DNA of 64,000 bases from Trichosphaerium sp. ATCC 40318 (taxonomy: Eukaryota; Discosea; Flabellinia; Trichosidae). Each line of letters starts with the position of its first letter. Position 1 is the stretch's first letter. Position numbers and translations under genes: made by a program. The stretch spans positions 186,001-250,000 of the forward strand of contig JALMLS010000397.1 in NCBI GenBank assembly GCA_038496445.1. Reading direction: 5' to 3'. Shown in pieces: positions 48,601-59,327 of the stretch. The notes below the pieces were generated by a model. The model did not search any database. It was not told where the DNA came from and was given only the letters and a program-made list of their open reading frames with translations.

Positions 48601-50732
48601 TTACTATGTATAGAAAGGTACACCCAAGGTTATAAAACGGCGAAAATGGGTTCATAAGGAGCTCACAAAGTTCGCAAAACAAATACCTGCTAATAAAGGC
48701 AAGAATTGAAAAAACGAAGAAAAAAAAGAAGTGACTATCTTCTGACTGCTTGTTGTAGGTACAAAGGTCTGGGTTGTACCAGTGGTTCATGCGAGCTCTG
48801 AAGGCACTTTAAGAAATATAGCGCGGTCAGGTATGGCCGCTCTAGGCGTTGCTGGTATGTTTTTAGCACGTTCTAAGTTGATACGTATTAAGTTATGATT
48901 AGCGAAATTTCGTACAGATCAGGGTTATTTCGGTAAAGGTATCTATGCAACGAGTCATGTAGAATATTGTGCGGATGTATACGGTAAAAAGAATGACGAA
49001 GGTAAAGCCTTGGCGTTTATGTTTTGAAACAAAAAAGTAATCTCAACGTTTTAGGCGAAATTGTTGTAATGGTTTCATGGGCAGTTCTTGGTAACCCTTT
49101 CCCTGTCATTGAGAATCCAAAGCTTCCAGGCATGAAATGTCCAAAAGGAACAAAATCACTCATGGGCAAGCCCTGTGTTGATGGCTACAGCTCTCACTTT
49201 GTACAACTCACATCAACATCTTGTGTTTATTTTGTTAACTGTTTTATAGGTTGTTGTGCGACCATTGACAGAAAGAAAAGCAGAACGTATTTATGTACCA
49301 TGTACTAGAAAAGAATCAGAAAAAACATCACGTGTACATGATGAATTTGTAAGTCCATGAGTCCAAGATCACGTGATTTTTTTGACGATGTTTTTCAGTG
49401 ATGTTAACTTTCTTTAATTCAATGCTAGGTGTTTTTTATGGACTCACAAGTGTTACCACGGTATATTGTACATATAAAAAAGAGAGAACTAAAAGATGTT
49501 CTTCAATCAAAAGAAAGAACATATGTACAAAGAGTACTTCAACATCATTCTGTAGATTTTGATGGTAGTATGACAAAAGAACATTTGGTATGGTTGGCTC
49601 TTGAAAAGAAAGTTAAAGCGCTGCCGGAGCAAAAACTACCTGCGCAAGTAGATCACACAAGTACGTCTTTATTTATATACAGATACTATAATCCACGCCG
49701 TTAAACAAGAAAGCTCTGAGTAAGAGTAGAAATGATAGCAAAAAACTATTTCAGAGGTATTCATTTTTTTGACTCGTTTTTCCTTTAGATCGTGCAAGAA
49801 CTGTAAGACGGCTTGTTATTAGTGAAGAGAAGTATATTGATATGTTATCTATGTTATTAGATGTACGCCAAACGGATTTATGTTATCAAGTTCTTATGGT
49901 GACTTTTAAAAGGTGTATAAAGTTACTCTTCAGGAGGTTAGGTCTTCCAGTCGTTTTTTGATTCAATCACATATTGATACTATATTTAAACATATCAATG
50001 ATATACGAAAGATACATAAATCAATAGTAAAGAGACTCAAATTTGCTCTTAAACATTGGTCACCTATGCAAGTTATTGGAAAGGTTATAAAGCCTTATGT
50101 ACGTTCATCTTTCTTCTTTTTTTCTTGTCTTTGTTTTTTTCTTATCAACAATGACTACAAAGTTATTTTTTATTCTTCTCAGTATAACTGTTATGCGGTT
50201 GTAACTTTTGACGTTGCAATTACGGTTTTTTGGAGGGTGTCGAGTACTTCGTACTACAAAGAGAATACTAATCTCAATTGGTTGTTTTCTTACATTTTTT
50301 TTGGTTTAGTTGAAGTTTGAGGTTTATAAAGAATATATTGATCACCACTACAAAGCTGTGGGAACAATTTGGGATCTTAAAAAACAGTCTGGGACATTTA
50401 GACGAACTCTTGGACGTTGTGTTGAGCAAACCGGATATACTATTGGACAGCTTTTAAGTTTTGTTTTATCAAGGTAAAAAAACCACGCTTTCTCGTTTTA
50501 TAGTTTATCCACACCCTTGGTTTAATATGTACATAAGGTTTCTAATATTTAATGATATAATGGGAGAGCTATACGATAGTACACCTGACGGGCATCCAGG
50601 TATTGATAAAACACCAAAAACAAAAAAAAATCCTTATCAAATAATTTCAGCCAAAACTGCTCTGGTTCTTTCTCCCCAACTTCTTTTAACTTTAATTACT
50701 CACTATTTTCTTTATAGATAAGCCATTCTTGA
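45622..50732 (+). CDS. Fusion protein: nucleoside-phosphorylase fold, pseudokinase, PARP catalytic domain, RhoGEF
   Basis: About 1,200 residues from ATG 45622 to TGA 50730-50732, over some 20 short introns. (1) Residues about 45-290: PNP/nucleosidase-like fold, with CYVGKMGVCSAAL, AGTARGIQSAHVERGDVVVA, VHVGNLVSSTTQM, GAELEPLTPLVHE and a WIVIKGVSNRDAKAKNSDKT motif. (2) Acidic Ser-rich linker. (3) About 360-640: protein-kinase C-lobe (LWHAPEVILGEAP, IFSIGIIMWELFSGEHPS) with a degenerate active site: FRGTLTSH where HRDLKxxN is expected, and ADFSV for DFG. (4) About 640-930: ART/PARP domain with VPVVHASSEGTLRNI (His), QGYFGKGIYATSHVEYCADV (Tyr) and DEFVFFMDSQVLPRYIVHI (Glu), an intact H-Y-E triad. 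(5) About 960-1,200: DH/RhoGEF (VISEEKYIDMLSMLL, FKHINDIRKIHKSIVKRLKF, RTLGRCVEQTGYTIGQLLSF). No PH domain is visible. Each domain is recognisable and the introns keep frame throughout. Confidence 0.82.
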
Positions 50733-51094
50733 AGAGCTGCTGTGAGATATGTTCAAAACGTTAAGATCATTTCAAGGGTCAACAAACCTTAGCATTTTGG
50801 TGCACACGGACGATCCAGTATCCAATATGGGGTTTGATGTTAAGTGTTCAATTTATCTCACTGTAAATAATATTGCTCAGAGTTGAACAAAAGGACTGTT
50901 TTTCTCAAAGAAATGACAGCAATGATTCACCTCTAATACGCCGTGATGTAGTGGATCAAAATTCGATTTTCAAATTTTTTATTTCAAAATAGAGCGGAAG
51001 ATAGTTTTTTTCTTCACGCAGAGTGTACACTTGTTAATTTGACATAACAAGAAGTTTATTTTTGGGGTGGAAAAATCCTTGTTTTCTACTACAT
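50733..51094. other. Convergent intergenic region
   Basis: 3' flanks of the PARP fusion gene and the LRR gene. No further feature is seen. Confidence 0.4.
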
Positions 51095-52000
51095 CTACCA
51101 GTTCTTGCAATAAGCGTTTACAGCTTTTAACAAATCAATACAGCTTTCAGTGATTCTATATCTATCAGAGTAGTGTATTGTATGTACTCCTTTAAGAGCC
51201 TTTACACCTTTGTTAGTCACACGAGTGCAACCAACAACACTGATTTGATGAACTCCTTTAAGAGCTTTAATACCTTCATCTGTAATGCGTCTGAGACCTT
51301 CAAGGTCAATAGTATGAACCCCAGCAAGGGCTTTAATGCCTTCATCTGTTACCTGGTGACAACCTCTAAGATTAATAGTATGAACACCTTTGAGTGCTTT
51401 GATGCCTCTATGTGTGACTAGGGAACAATCTCTAAGATTAATAGTATGTACACCTTTGAGAGCTTTAAGTCCCTCATCTGTCAGTTTTTTACAGTCTGAA
51501 CAATCAATCGTGTGAACTCCAGCAAGATATTTCATACCTTCACTTGTAATATACGTGTCTCTAAGGTTAATGGTATGAACACCTTTTAAATATTTAATGC
51601 CTTCATCTGTTATTTTCCTACAGTGCACAAGGTTGATTGAATGAACACCTTGAAATCTTTTCAAATCTTCATCAGAAACCAGTGATGTTTCTATTTGTTT
51701 GATATTTCTACAACCACCAAACAGTGACAGGTAAGTATCCTTCATGTCTATCACAAGTATACTACTATTTTTCATGACACCTTTATATTGCATAACCTTT
51801 AGAATGTCAGGGTGGTTACTGATAGTAACTGTCTTGTATCCAACAATATTGTGGATTAAGTCAGCCATAAGGTGACATGATTGAGCAACAGAAAATCTTG
51901 ACTTTGAATCAGTATGATGAAGAATGGTTGCGATGACTTCAGGTGGGAAATCAATAATATTACATTCTTCTCGTTTATCGAGCCTGTTGCTTTCATTCTC
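51095..52000 (-). CDS. F-box/LRR protein, GVHTI-type repeats
   Basis: An open frame running upstream past the first ATG (51868) encodes an F-box (FPPEVIATILHHTDSKSRFS, then VAQSCHLMADLIHN), so the true start is in an upstream exon near 52000 or beyond. Nine leucine-rich repeats follow with consensus ITDEGIKALKGVHTINLRxC. DNA copies are very similar to each other and to those at 18771-19946. It ends LLKAVNAYCKNW with stop at 51095-51097. Probably a substrate receptor of an SCF ligase. Both genes share the CHLM F-box ending, so they are paralogues. Confidence 0.8.
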   Translation of the reverse strand, partial: ENESNRLDKREECNIIDFPPEVIATILHHTDSKSRFSVAQSCHLMADLIHNIVGYKTVTISNHPDILKVMQYKGVMKNSSILVIDMKDTYLSLFGGCRNIKQIETSLVSDEDLKRFQGVHSINLVHCRKITDEGIKYLKGVHTINLRDTYITSEGMKYLAGVHTIDCSDCKKLTDEGLKALKGVHTINLRDCSLVTHRGIKALKGVHTINLRGCHQVTDEGIKALAGVHTIDLEGLRRITDEGIKALKGVHQISVVGCTRVTNKGVKALKGVHTIHYSDRYRITESCIDLLKAVNAYCKNW

Positions 52001-52189
52001 TGTACTTTATAAAACCATAAGTATAAGGAATTGACAAAAAAACCTCAAGTTCGCTCCTTGTCACAAAAATAGTTTAAACTGATTGCTTCTTGACCGCCAT
52101 TCGGCTTGGCTGTACAAGCTAGAATTATTATACGGTTGTAACCCGGCCATTGGCGTGGAGATGAGCGAAATGACCGGTTTGGGATCAAA

Positions 52190-52650
52190 TTAAATGGAAA
52201 TTGTTTGTACGTACTGTCCCTCTACCTTTACAGTTGTTTCCATGTGTTTCAGAAGAGCATCATCGATTTTTTGTTTCAGAGACGTATTCGATACGTTTAG
52301 AATATTCTCTAGTTGGTTTACAAGCGTTTGGCGTTGTTTTGCTGAAACAGTACTGTATGCTCCCGAATGGTTCTTGGTATAGTACGTGAGAACCTGCTCT
52401 AATGATACCAGGAAAATTCATGATTTGATGCGATGCACTTGAGATAGTTATGATTTGTCGTTGGAAATGTCACTTGTCAAATTCTCTGCAATAGCAACAC
52501 CTTCGAACAAAAAATTGTGCTACAATATGAATGTTGACATGCTTGAATTACTCCGGAGGTTGTGGTATTGTAGACAATGTCGAGACAAGCGACTGCTTAT
52601 AACTCGTAAGGCCAAAACAATGCTTGAAATTTTGACACTTGTCAAATAAG
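52190..52650 (-). CDS. Unrecognised small protein, partial model
   Basis: The last exon reads EQVLTYYTKNHSGAYSTVSA, KQRQTLVNQLENILNVSNTS, LKQKIDDALLKHMETTVKVE, GQYVQTISI and TAA at 52190-52192. It is amphipathic and helical, with good coding character. A preceding segment (EGVAIAENLTSDISNDKS near 52460-52510) is probably part of the same gene. The start is not identified. No family recognised. Confidence 0.45.
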
Positions 52651-52801
52651 TGTTTATTGATCAAGTCCAGGCGTGTTATTGTACCTTTTGTATTAATAAT
52701 AGTTGACTTGCAATAACATTATTGGGTACTCTAGAACTAAATCATGCTCACTAACCACCTCGAAAGTAGCATTTTATTCTTTGAATCCAAATACAAGTTT
52801 T

Positions 52802-55212
52802 TTATGTATTTGTTCCTTTAACAGATTCTCCACCATTGTAGAATGTATTACCAACAAAAACTTTTGCAAAATCTCCTCCAATAATACCCAAATGTATAAT
52901 CCTATCACCTGTTTGATTAACAGGGTTTACATTACGACCAACAACAATACCTAAAAAACATTTAAAACTCTAAACTTAACAATTGGTCACTGAGCTCTTA
53001 CCGTCCTCAGGCGCTCTGTATGTCTTTATACTATTTCCGAAGATATCCCTTACTTTTGCTATCTTTTGTCCTTTTGTAACCCATGTATTAGGTGCTGGAA
53101 ACACTTCAAGAATACCACCAACATCAGTGTATAGCCAATACCTACAGAACTTAAGCTTAACATTGGCTTTAAATAAGACCAAATGTAGTTCACTTACGAC
53201 TTTGTGCATATGGTTGGCATATTATCTTGAGTAGGTGCAGGTAATGGTCTCTCAGGTGATAACATTTTCAACAACCCAAGGGTGTTAATAACTCCATTTT
53301 TGGCTCTATTAATAAAGTTTTCTTGGAATACCTATATTCATCAGCTAAAAGCTTGTAGTTACGTTTATACAGCGTCCAAGCGTACTTGTGGATTACCAAT
53401 TTCTACAGTTACGCTAGACCGCTTTCCATTAGAAATAACACCACGAAGTGAACGATCAAGGCCAGTGTTATGTACTAATAATCTCGGTTATTTGTTGCCT
53501 CAACTTTAAGTAAAATTATGGATCTTACCTATGATTTGAGGACGAAGCATAAGAGCCATTTGTCGCTCTGTTTCGTTGTTCATATCAACACGAACATAAA
53601 GCGAGTTTTGTCTTCCAAAACTTGCTGTATGCAAGTCAAGAAGATAGTCAACTTGATCAATTAAACCATGAAGAATTCTAAAATTAAATTGGGCAGAGCA
53701 GTTCCCAGTACTAATACCAGGCATAACTCTATTCAAATCTTGACCATCACCAAACTCTCTCTTCTTTAACAAGTATCCTAAATGAACTATCACGATCACG
53801 ATCACGATGGCAAGCATGCTTAAGTTGACTTAAGTTGTCCGTTACTGAAGAAAAAAGAGAACGGCCTCTTTTTCATTTTAGTACCTTGCGGATTTGTTAC
53901 TGGTATAGCTACCACAGTACCACGTAACTCATTAACATCAAGCTCATTGAATAGCTTATGTATCATTGGTATGCCGTTAATTTCATTGCCATGTATGGCA
54001 GATGTAAGCCCAAAAACAGGACCTGGTTTGTTTAGTTAATTTTTACCTGGGGAGTGTTGTTTATTTTACCTTCATGTCCTGTTGCTACTATAACTGGTAC
54101 GGATATAGGTTGGCTAAGTGCGTTTTGTACTATAGGAACCCAGAATTTGTAGAATCTGTGGCGCTCTAGTTTCTAAGAAAAAGCCAATCAGCTATTACTA
54201 CAACTCAAAGAAATTGGCCTTGTTAACATACTCTGAAGTCAAGATCTTGTTTGTTGATTGTCACAACTTCAACATCTTTCACTAAATAAATGTAAGACGC
54301 AGAATGGCTAAACAATAGTAAGTTATTTTTTTTTGTTTTTTTGTACACATTGTAGTATCTTCTTCCTCGTCATCTTCGTCCGATTTCAGTCCAAGGAGTC
54401 TATTCATTGCTCCGCTTATATTTGATAGAACGTTTGAAGAGAAGAAAGGCATGCATTCTATGCTTGCTCTCAAAGCCTTTGTAAACTTTAGTTTTCCTTC
54501 TCTGTCGTATTTATCGCAAATTCTATTAAGTGCTAGCACATTGATAGACCGATAGTATTGAAGCTTATAAATTTCTTCTGATATGGATGCAATGACAGTT
54601 TGATTAGCTTTTGTGTGTGGCTCTAAAATCAAGAGAGTATTAGAGCATAATGTAGAGTAATGTCAACACTCGGATGTAAAAAAACCAGTAATTGTTTTGG
54701 GAAAATATGATGGTGAGTCTTTCATTCATTAGACTATTTATAGAAAAGTGTAATGGTAGTGATTGATGTTTTTTATTAAAGCTATAATGGTTCTTAAATA
54801 ATTGCCTGACTATTTTATAATCCGTGTCACTTTAAGTGTATGCACGTGCCTTTAAGGAACTTTTTGTAATTTTTATTAATTTCTTCTTGCTGTTGGACAT
54901 AGAACTTGTCTATTTTATCGAAATCTTTCGCTGCTAGATCCTTTATTTTTAGCTTCCATTCATCACGACCTTCCTTCGTTGACGCTACAAAACATGAGAA
55001 GTTATTGCGGATTGAAGTAATCTCAGAAGATCATTGCGAAAGCAACACTTACCCTTCTTAAAGGATGAGTATAATTGAAGAGCCTGAGCGTAATTAAAGT
55101 ATTTGTCGGACCATTGAGATAGCTGAGCTAATTTAAACTGTTTTGACCACATTTGGGATTCTCCGCGCTTCAGCGTATCCTGAACAGATATAGATAGCTT
55201 TCTAGATGTCAT
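52802..55212 (-). CDS. SPX domain fused to M14-type succinylglutamate desuccinylase/aspartoacylase hydrolase
   Basis: ATG 55212 starts MTSRKLSISVQDTLKRGESQ, then SPX elements: QFKLAQLSQWSDKYFNYAQA, DFDKIDKFYVQQQEEINKNY and YRSINVLALNRICDKYDREG, the C-terminal helix that normally binds inositol pyrophosphates. An acidic linker (KSDEDDEEEDTT) splices in frame (I formed across the junction) to HSASYIYLVKDVEVVTINKQ. The zinc hydrolase follows: GLTSAIHGNEINGIPM (HxxE), REFGDGQDLNRVMPG, DYLLDLHTASFGRQNS (third ligand) and VTVEIGNPQVRL. The C-terminal beta domain is DVGGILEVFPAPNTWVTKGQ then IVVGRNVNPVNQTGDRI. TAA at 52802-52804. The SPX part would sense phosphate status and regulate the hydrolase; that link is inference. 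One intron near 54850 seems to use a GC donor. Confidence 0.85.
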
Positions 55213-55617
55213 TTGTTGCAAATTATTCACGTTTTTAGTGTATCTGTTTAGAACGTGTACAAATGCTTTGCTACGCGTGGTAGAAAACGGAGTATTGTTT
55301 ACTCCGTAAGATTTTCAAGCGATACCGAGGAAGACCTTTAAAAAAGTTGGAAATACATTTTTTGAACGAACATCCAAAAAAAAAAGATGTTCATAATTTT
55401 TTTTGGTTGTTCAATTTTTCGGATGTTCACGGCTTACATGTTCATCTTGGACGCTCTATTTGACCTAATACGATACAACACAACTACTATATTATGATAA
55501 CATGAACGTCAGTGCGAACAGCAGCTATACTTTCGAGGACAATTAACAACTTCAACTCTGAGAAAAATTGCCAGCGACACTCATATTGAACAACCTAAAA
55601 CCACCATAACCACTATA
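55213..55617. promoter_or_regulatory. Divergent promoter region with inverted repeat
   Basis: About 400 bp between the starts of the SPX-hydrolase (minus) and the ATP-grasp-like gene (plus). It includes the inverted repeat at 55368-55438 and A/T homopolymer runs, typical of nucleosome-free promoter DNA. Confidence 0.4.
55368..55438. repeat. Inverted repeat GAACATCC / GGATGTTC
   Basis: The arms GAACATCC followed by an A run (55368-55384) and a T run, C, then GGATGTTC (55426-55438) flank about 40 nt. Two further related GATGTTC or ATGTTCATC words lie inside and just after. It could form a hairpin or be paired sites for a dimeric factor. Confidence 0.55.
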
Positions 55618-57770
55618 ATGGCCCATCCTAACACCGTCGAGATTTGTCAACCTGGAGACTGTGAGTACTGAACCGTTAAACTTTTTTGGCTTCTATCTGC
55701 TCTAACTTCGCTCATAGTTGAACCAGAAGTTCATTTTTACGAGAAAGTCATCAAGTACGCTCCTGCTGGCTAAAAACGTAGCCATCATCAATTGGTAACG
55801 CAATGTCTTCTTTAGTGCTGGTTTATCTAGCGTTGTATCCGGATTCTTACATATGAGCACAGCCAGTATCGTAACGAGATATCAGGTGCATAAAATGTAT
55901 GTTTTTAAAGTCAGCTAACTTCCGAAAAAGCATCTAAATCCGTCTGCTGATGCCTCGAAACTCCGTGAAATGCTAGACTACAAACCTCTACACTTCCGTT
56001 GGTCAGGCGCTGACCTTTTTAACTGTACTACTGAGCAAGGGTACGCGGGAAAACCTTACTATTTTCAAATTAATCAATTTATTCCAGTGTGCGAAAGATG
56101 ATTCTGATTGAATCCAATTCGTGCCCTTCTGGCCAAAAGTCTATGCCAACTGCATCAGAAGACGAAATGGGAGGATACATTAGGCTTATGGAACGTACTT
56201 TTAAGCCTGAAGTAGACGCTGCTATGAAAGCTGGGACACTACCAGAAGGAGGACTTGGTATGAATAATTCCAAGAAAATAACGCATATTGAACTTACGCT
56301 GCTGACACTTTGTTTTAGCTGTTATTTTTGATAAGAACAAAATGGAATCGTCAGGATACGCTTGTGCTATGGCTGCTGCATTTGACGAACCAGTTTATCT
56401 TGCAGGTACTGTACAATAGTAGATATAAACCAAGACTCATTTTTTTTAAGAGTGTCACTACGGAACAACAGACAACCTCCGTTGGGAAGATGGCGTTCTA
56501 AGTGTGAAATACGAGAATGAGTGGAAACCTTTGCGAGCAGTTTTCAGGTATTGATTAACTAACCGCAAGATGGATTGGAGCTTAAACTATCTAGATATGT
56601 GACAAAGAAGCCGTGGACAAGAATTCCTCTTGTAACTGCTAAAACTCTAGTTTTGAACCCTATTGCTGCTTGTCTCGCAGGAGGGCGTAACAAGCTAGTA
56701 GCAGCAAAAGTACGAACCTTCGAAACTGATTCTTTTGATTCCTTGAGTACACTTAATTGTATTCACAGGCATACACTTTTCTAAACGCTGAGCTTGCTGA
56801 TTCTGGACTCAAATTATTTACACCAAAGACAATTCGTGATGTATTCAAAAATGAAGTTCCTCTGTGGGTAAAAAACTTTGGAGGTTTTGCTGTTGTAAAG
56901 GTACAATTCCGCTTCTTTTTTTATAATCACGTGAAAAACACGTGATTATTTTTTTGTTCTTTCGTAGAATGTTCGTTCGCTAACTTGCTTGTAGAACCCT
57001 TATTCAAATGCTGGACAAGGTGTTTGGACCATCACTGACAAAGCTGAATTGGATGCTTTTATGGCTACCGAGCAAGAGTACGATCAATTCATTGTTCAAT
57101 CTCTTGTTGGAAACCACGCATGGAGCAGCAGAACTCAAGAAGGCGCTTACTATCATGTTGGAACAGTAAGGATTCTAGAGTGTGGAGATTTCTTACTGTT
57201 TATAGGTTCCAGATAAGAAAGGTCGTATCTACTGCGCTGATCTACGTATGATGGTCCACTATGACGCTTCAAAAGGTTGCCTCAGACCACTTGTATCGTA
57301 TGCCAGACGCGCAAGAAAACCGCTGACAAAGTCTATTGAAAAGCAAAGGTACAACATTAGATCTTTTTAAATACGTGCTTATAACGTTTAGCTCATGGGA
57401 TGTTCTTGGTACCAATTTATCTAAACTCTTACCGGATGGGAGCTGGACCACCGAAACAAGCAGGCTATTGCTTCTTGATACAAAGGACTTTAACAAACTC
57501 GGTATGAATTCGACCAAAAAAGTCAAGGTGTTATTTTAACTGTTTAAAGGTCTTGGTATTGATGATCTTATTTCTGCATACATTCAAGCTGTATTGGCAT
57601 GTGTTGCAATTGATAAAATGGCAGTTCGACTCACCAAAAATGTACGTGTCGTAGCGAAGTTGTGATCTGTAAATTCTTACACCTGTTTTTTTGAATAGGG
57701 TGAGTTCAACATGGAACTGTTCAGATCACTCAACAACGATAACGCATTGATAAGCGAACTCAAAATGTAA
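55618..57770 (+). CDS. ATP-grasp-like enzyme, substrate unknown
   Basis: ATG 55618 ([14 protein letters not shown]). Conserved-looking blocks: [30 protein letters not shown] (ESNSCPSGQ resembles the NxxPSxQ/S type loops of ATP-grasp ligases), [60 protein letters not shown] then AGQGVWTI (Gly-rich loop), [13 protein letters not shown] and [15 protein letters not shown]. It ends [19 protein letters not shown] 57768-57770. The [12 protein letters not shown] loop, an acidic IVQ strand and a D-L-R-M-M strand fit the ATP-grasp fold, but the reaction cannot be named. About ten introns. Confidence 0.6.
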
Positions 57771-58060
57771 ATACAAACAAACCCTGAATTACAAATAAAA
57801 GCAAGTTACTCACTACTACATACACTTTCTGGTGTGCAACTTTGCGGTACAAAGGGATGAGCTGGGATGTAAAGCAATAAGTGGTAGCACGGGTATCAGT
57901 CAGTATTTGGATCCATATCATATAGTCAATGTTTGTTCCAAGTAGCAGATAACTGAGTACATATTGCAGAAAAACAAGGGATTTGAACTGATAGACATGT
58001 TTGAGTTGATTGTTACGTGAAGATTTATTCTGGTTTTAGTTGCAAAGTTGAGTACTAATG

Positions 58061-59048
58061 CTATTCATCTAGTATTCCATTTACATATTTAACATCCTTA
58101 ATTTGTTCACCATCGTAATTCCAAGCCTTATACTCTCCATGTAGTTCACCATCAACATAATGACAATGCTCTGACAACTGACCGTTCTCATACCATTTCT
58201 TACACTCTCCTTCTTGCTTGCCATCTATAAAAGTAAACTGTGCTGCTATTTGTCCGCTCTCATACCAACTCTTTGTCTCTCCGCCAAGCTTACTATTTAC
58301 AAAAATACACTTTGCTTGTAACTGACCACTATCATACCACTTCATAATATGATGTGATTGTTGTTCACCGTTAACAAAGTATAACTGTCCACTTAGATGT
58401 CCATTATCTATCCATACTTTACATTCTCCTTCTTGTTTATCTTTAACAAAGAAACCTTGCTCAGCTAACTGGCCATTCTCATGCCAACTTTTAACCTCTC
58501 CTTCTTTCATACCATTCACGTAATTCAACTTTTTCCTCAACTGACCGTTATCATACCATATTTTTGAATCTCCTTCTCGTTTATCATGAACATAAGTACA
58601 CTGCTCAGCTAACTGTCCATTATCATGCCATCCATTGAACACTCCTTCTATCCTACCATTGGCATAGTTAAAACATGTCTTTAATTGACCGTTATCATGG
58701 AAACACTTGAAAGCGCCATCACAACAACCATGTGTTATATAAGCTTCGAACAAAATAATTGATGTGCGGGTTTCCTTATCATACTTCTGTCTAAGCCATT
58801 TACCGTGTTTATTAAACTCATTATCAAACCTTGTGCTCGTTGCTGCTTGTTTTGATAAGAGAGGCCACTTTTTGTAAATTTCAAGGTCTAATGCGCCTAT
58901 TTCATGGTGTAGCTCGGCCGGAAGGTCTAATATGCATGGCGTAGAGTCGGATTCAGGTTTGAATGTGCTTGCCTAATTAATAAAGTTCGTAATGCGATAT
59001 TTGACGCTTTTAACGTTTACTGCCCAGTACCTCGCGTTTTGTTGTCAT
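58061..59048 (-). CDS. YwqK/MORN-variant repeat protein with F-box-like N-terminus
   Basis: The first exon MTTKRE (ATG 59048) splices with a GTACTG donor and ATTAG acceptor to ASTFKPESDSTPCILDLPAE. The F-box-like part LDLPAELHHEIGALDLEIYK and SKQAATSTRFDNEFNKHGKW matches the gene at 11376-12119 (SKKAATNTHYDENLNRRGVW). About nine repeats of 23-24 residues follow: WHDNGQLAEQCTYVHDKREG and similar. The end is VKYVNGILDE with stop at 58061-58063. It is a paralogue of the 11.4 kb gene, so the shared N-terminus and repeats define a family in this genome. Ligand unknown. Confidence 0.82.
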
Positions 59049-59327
59049 TTGGAACTTATTCGGGAAGTTTAACCGTGTTATGGTGTAAATCTATTTTGGT
59101 GTGCCTGCAGCGTTTTATTTTTGTATGAGGGCGTAGAATCTTAGTTTTAGCGTCCTTTTTGAGAAATCGTTGTATAACGATTTGTGTTGACCAAGTATCC
59201 TGACTTTGCTTCCATTTTTGAACAAATTGATTTATTCAAAACGGCAAATATTCGTAGTTTGAGACCGTTAGACTCGGTGACAGTTTTAGAATTATGTGCT
59301 AGTGAATGGCTCGTGGCGCTGAAGTAA

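Noticed and set aside
53791-53808. Three copies of CACGAT near an intron end
   Set aside because: Only a short microsatellite next to a splice acceptor; no sign of function.
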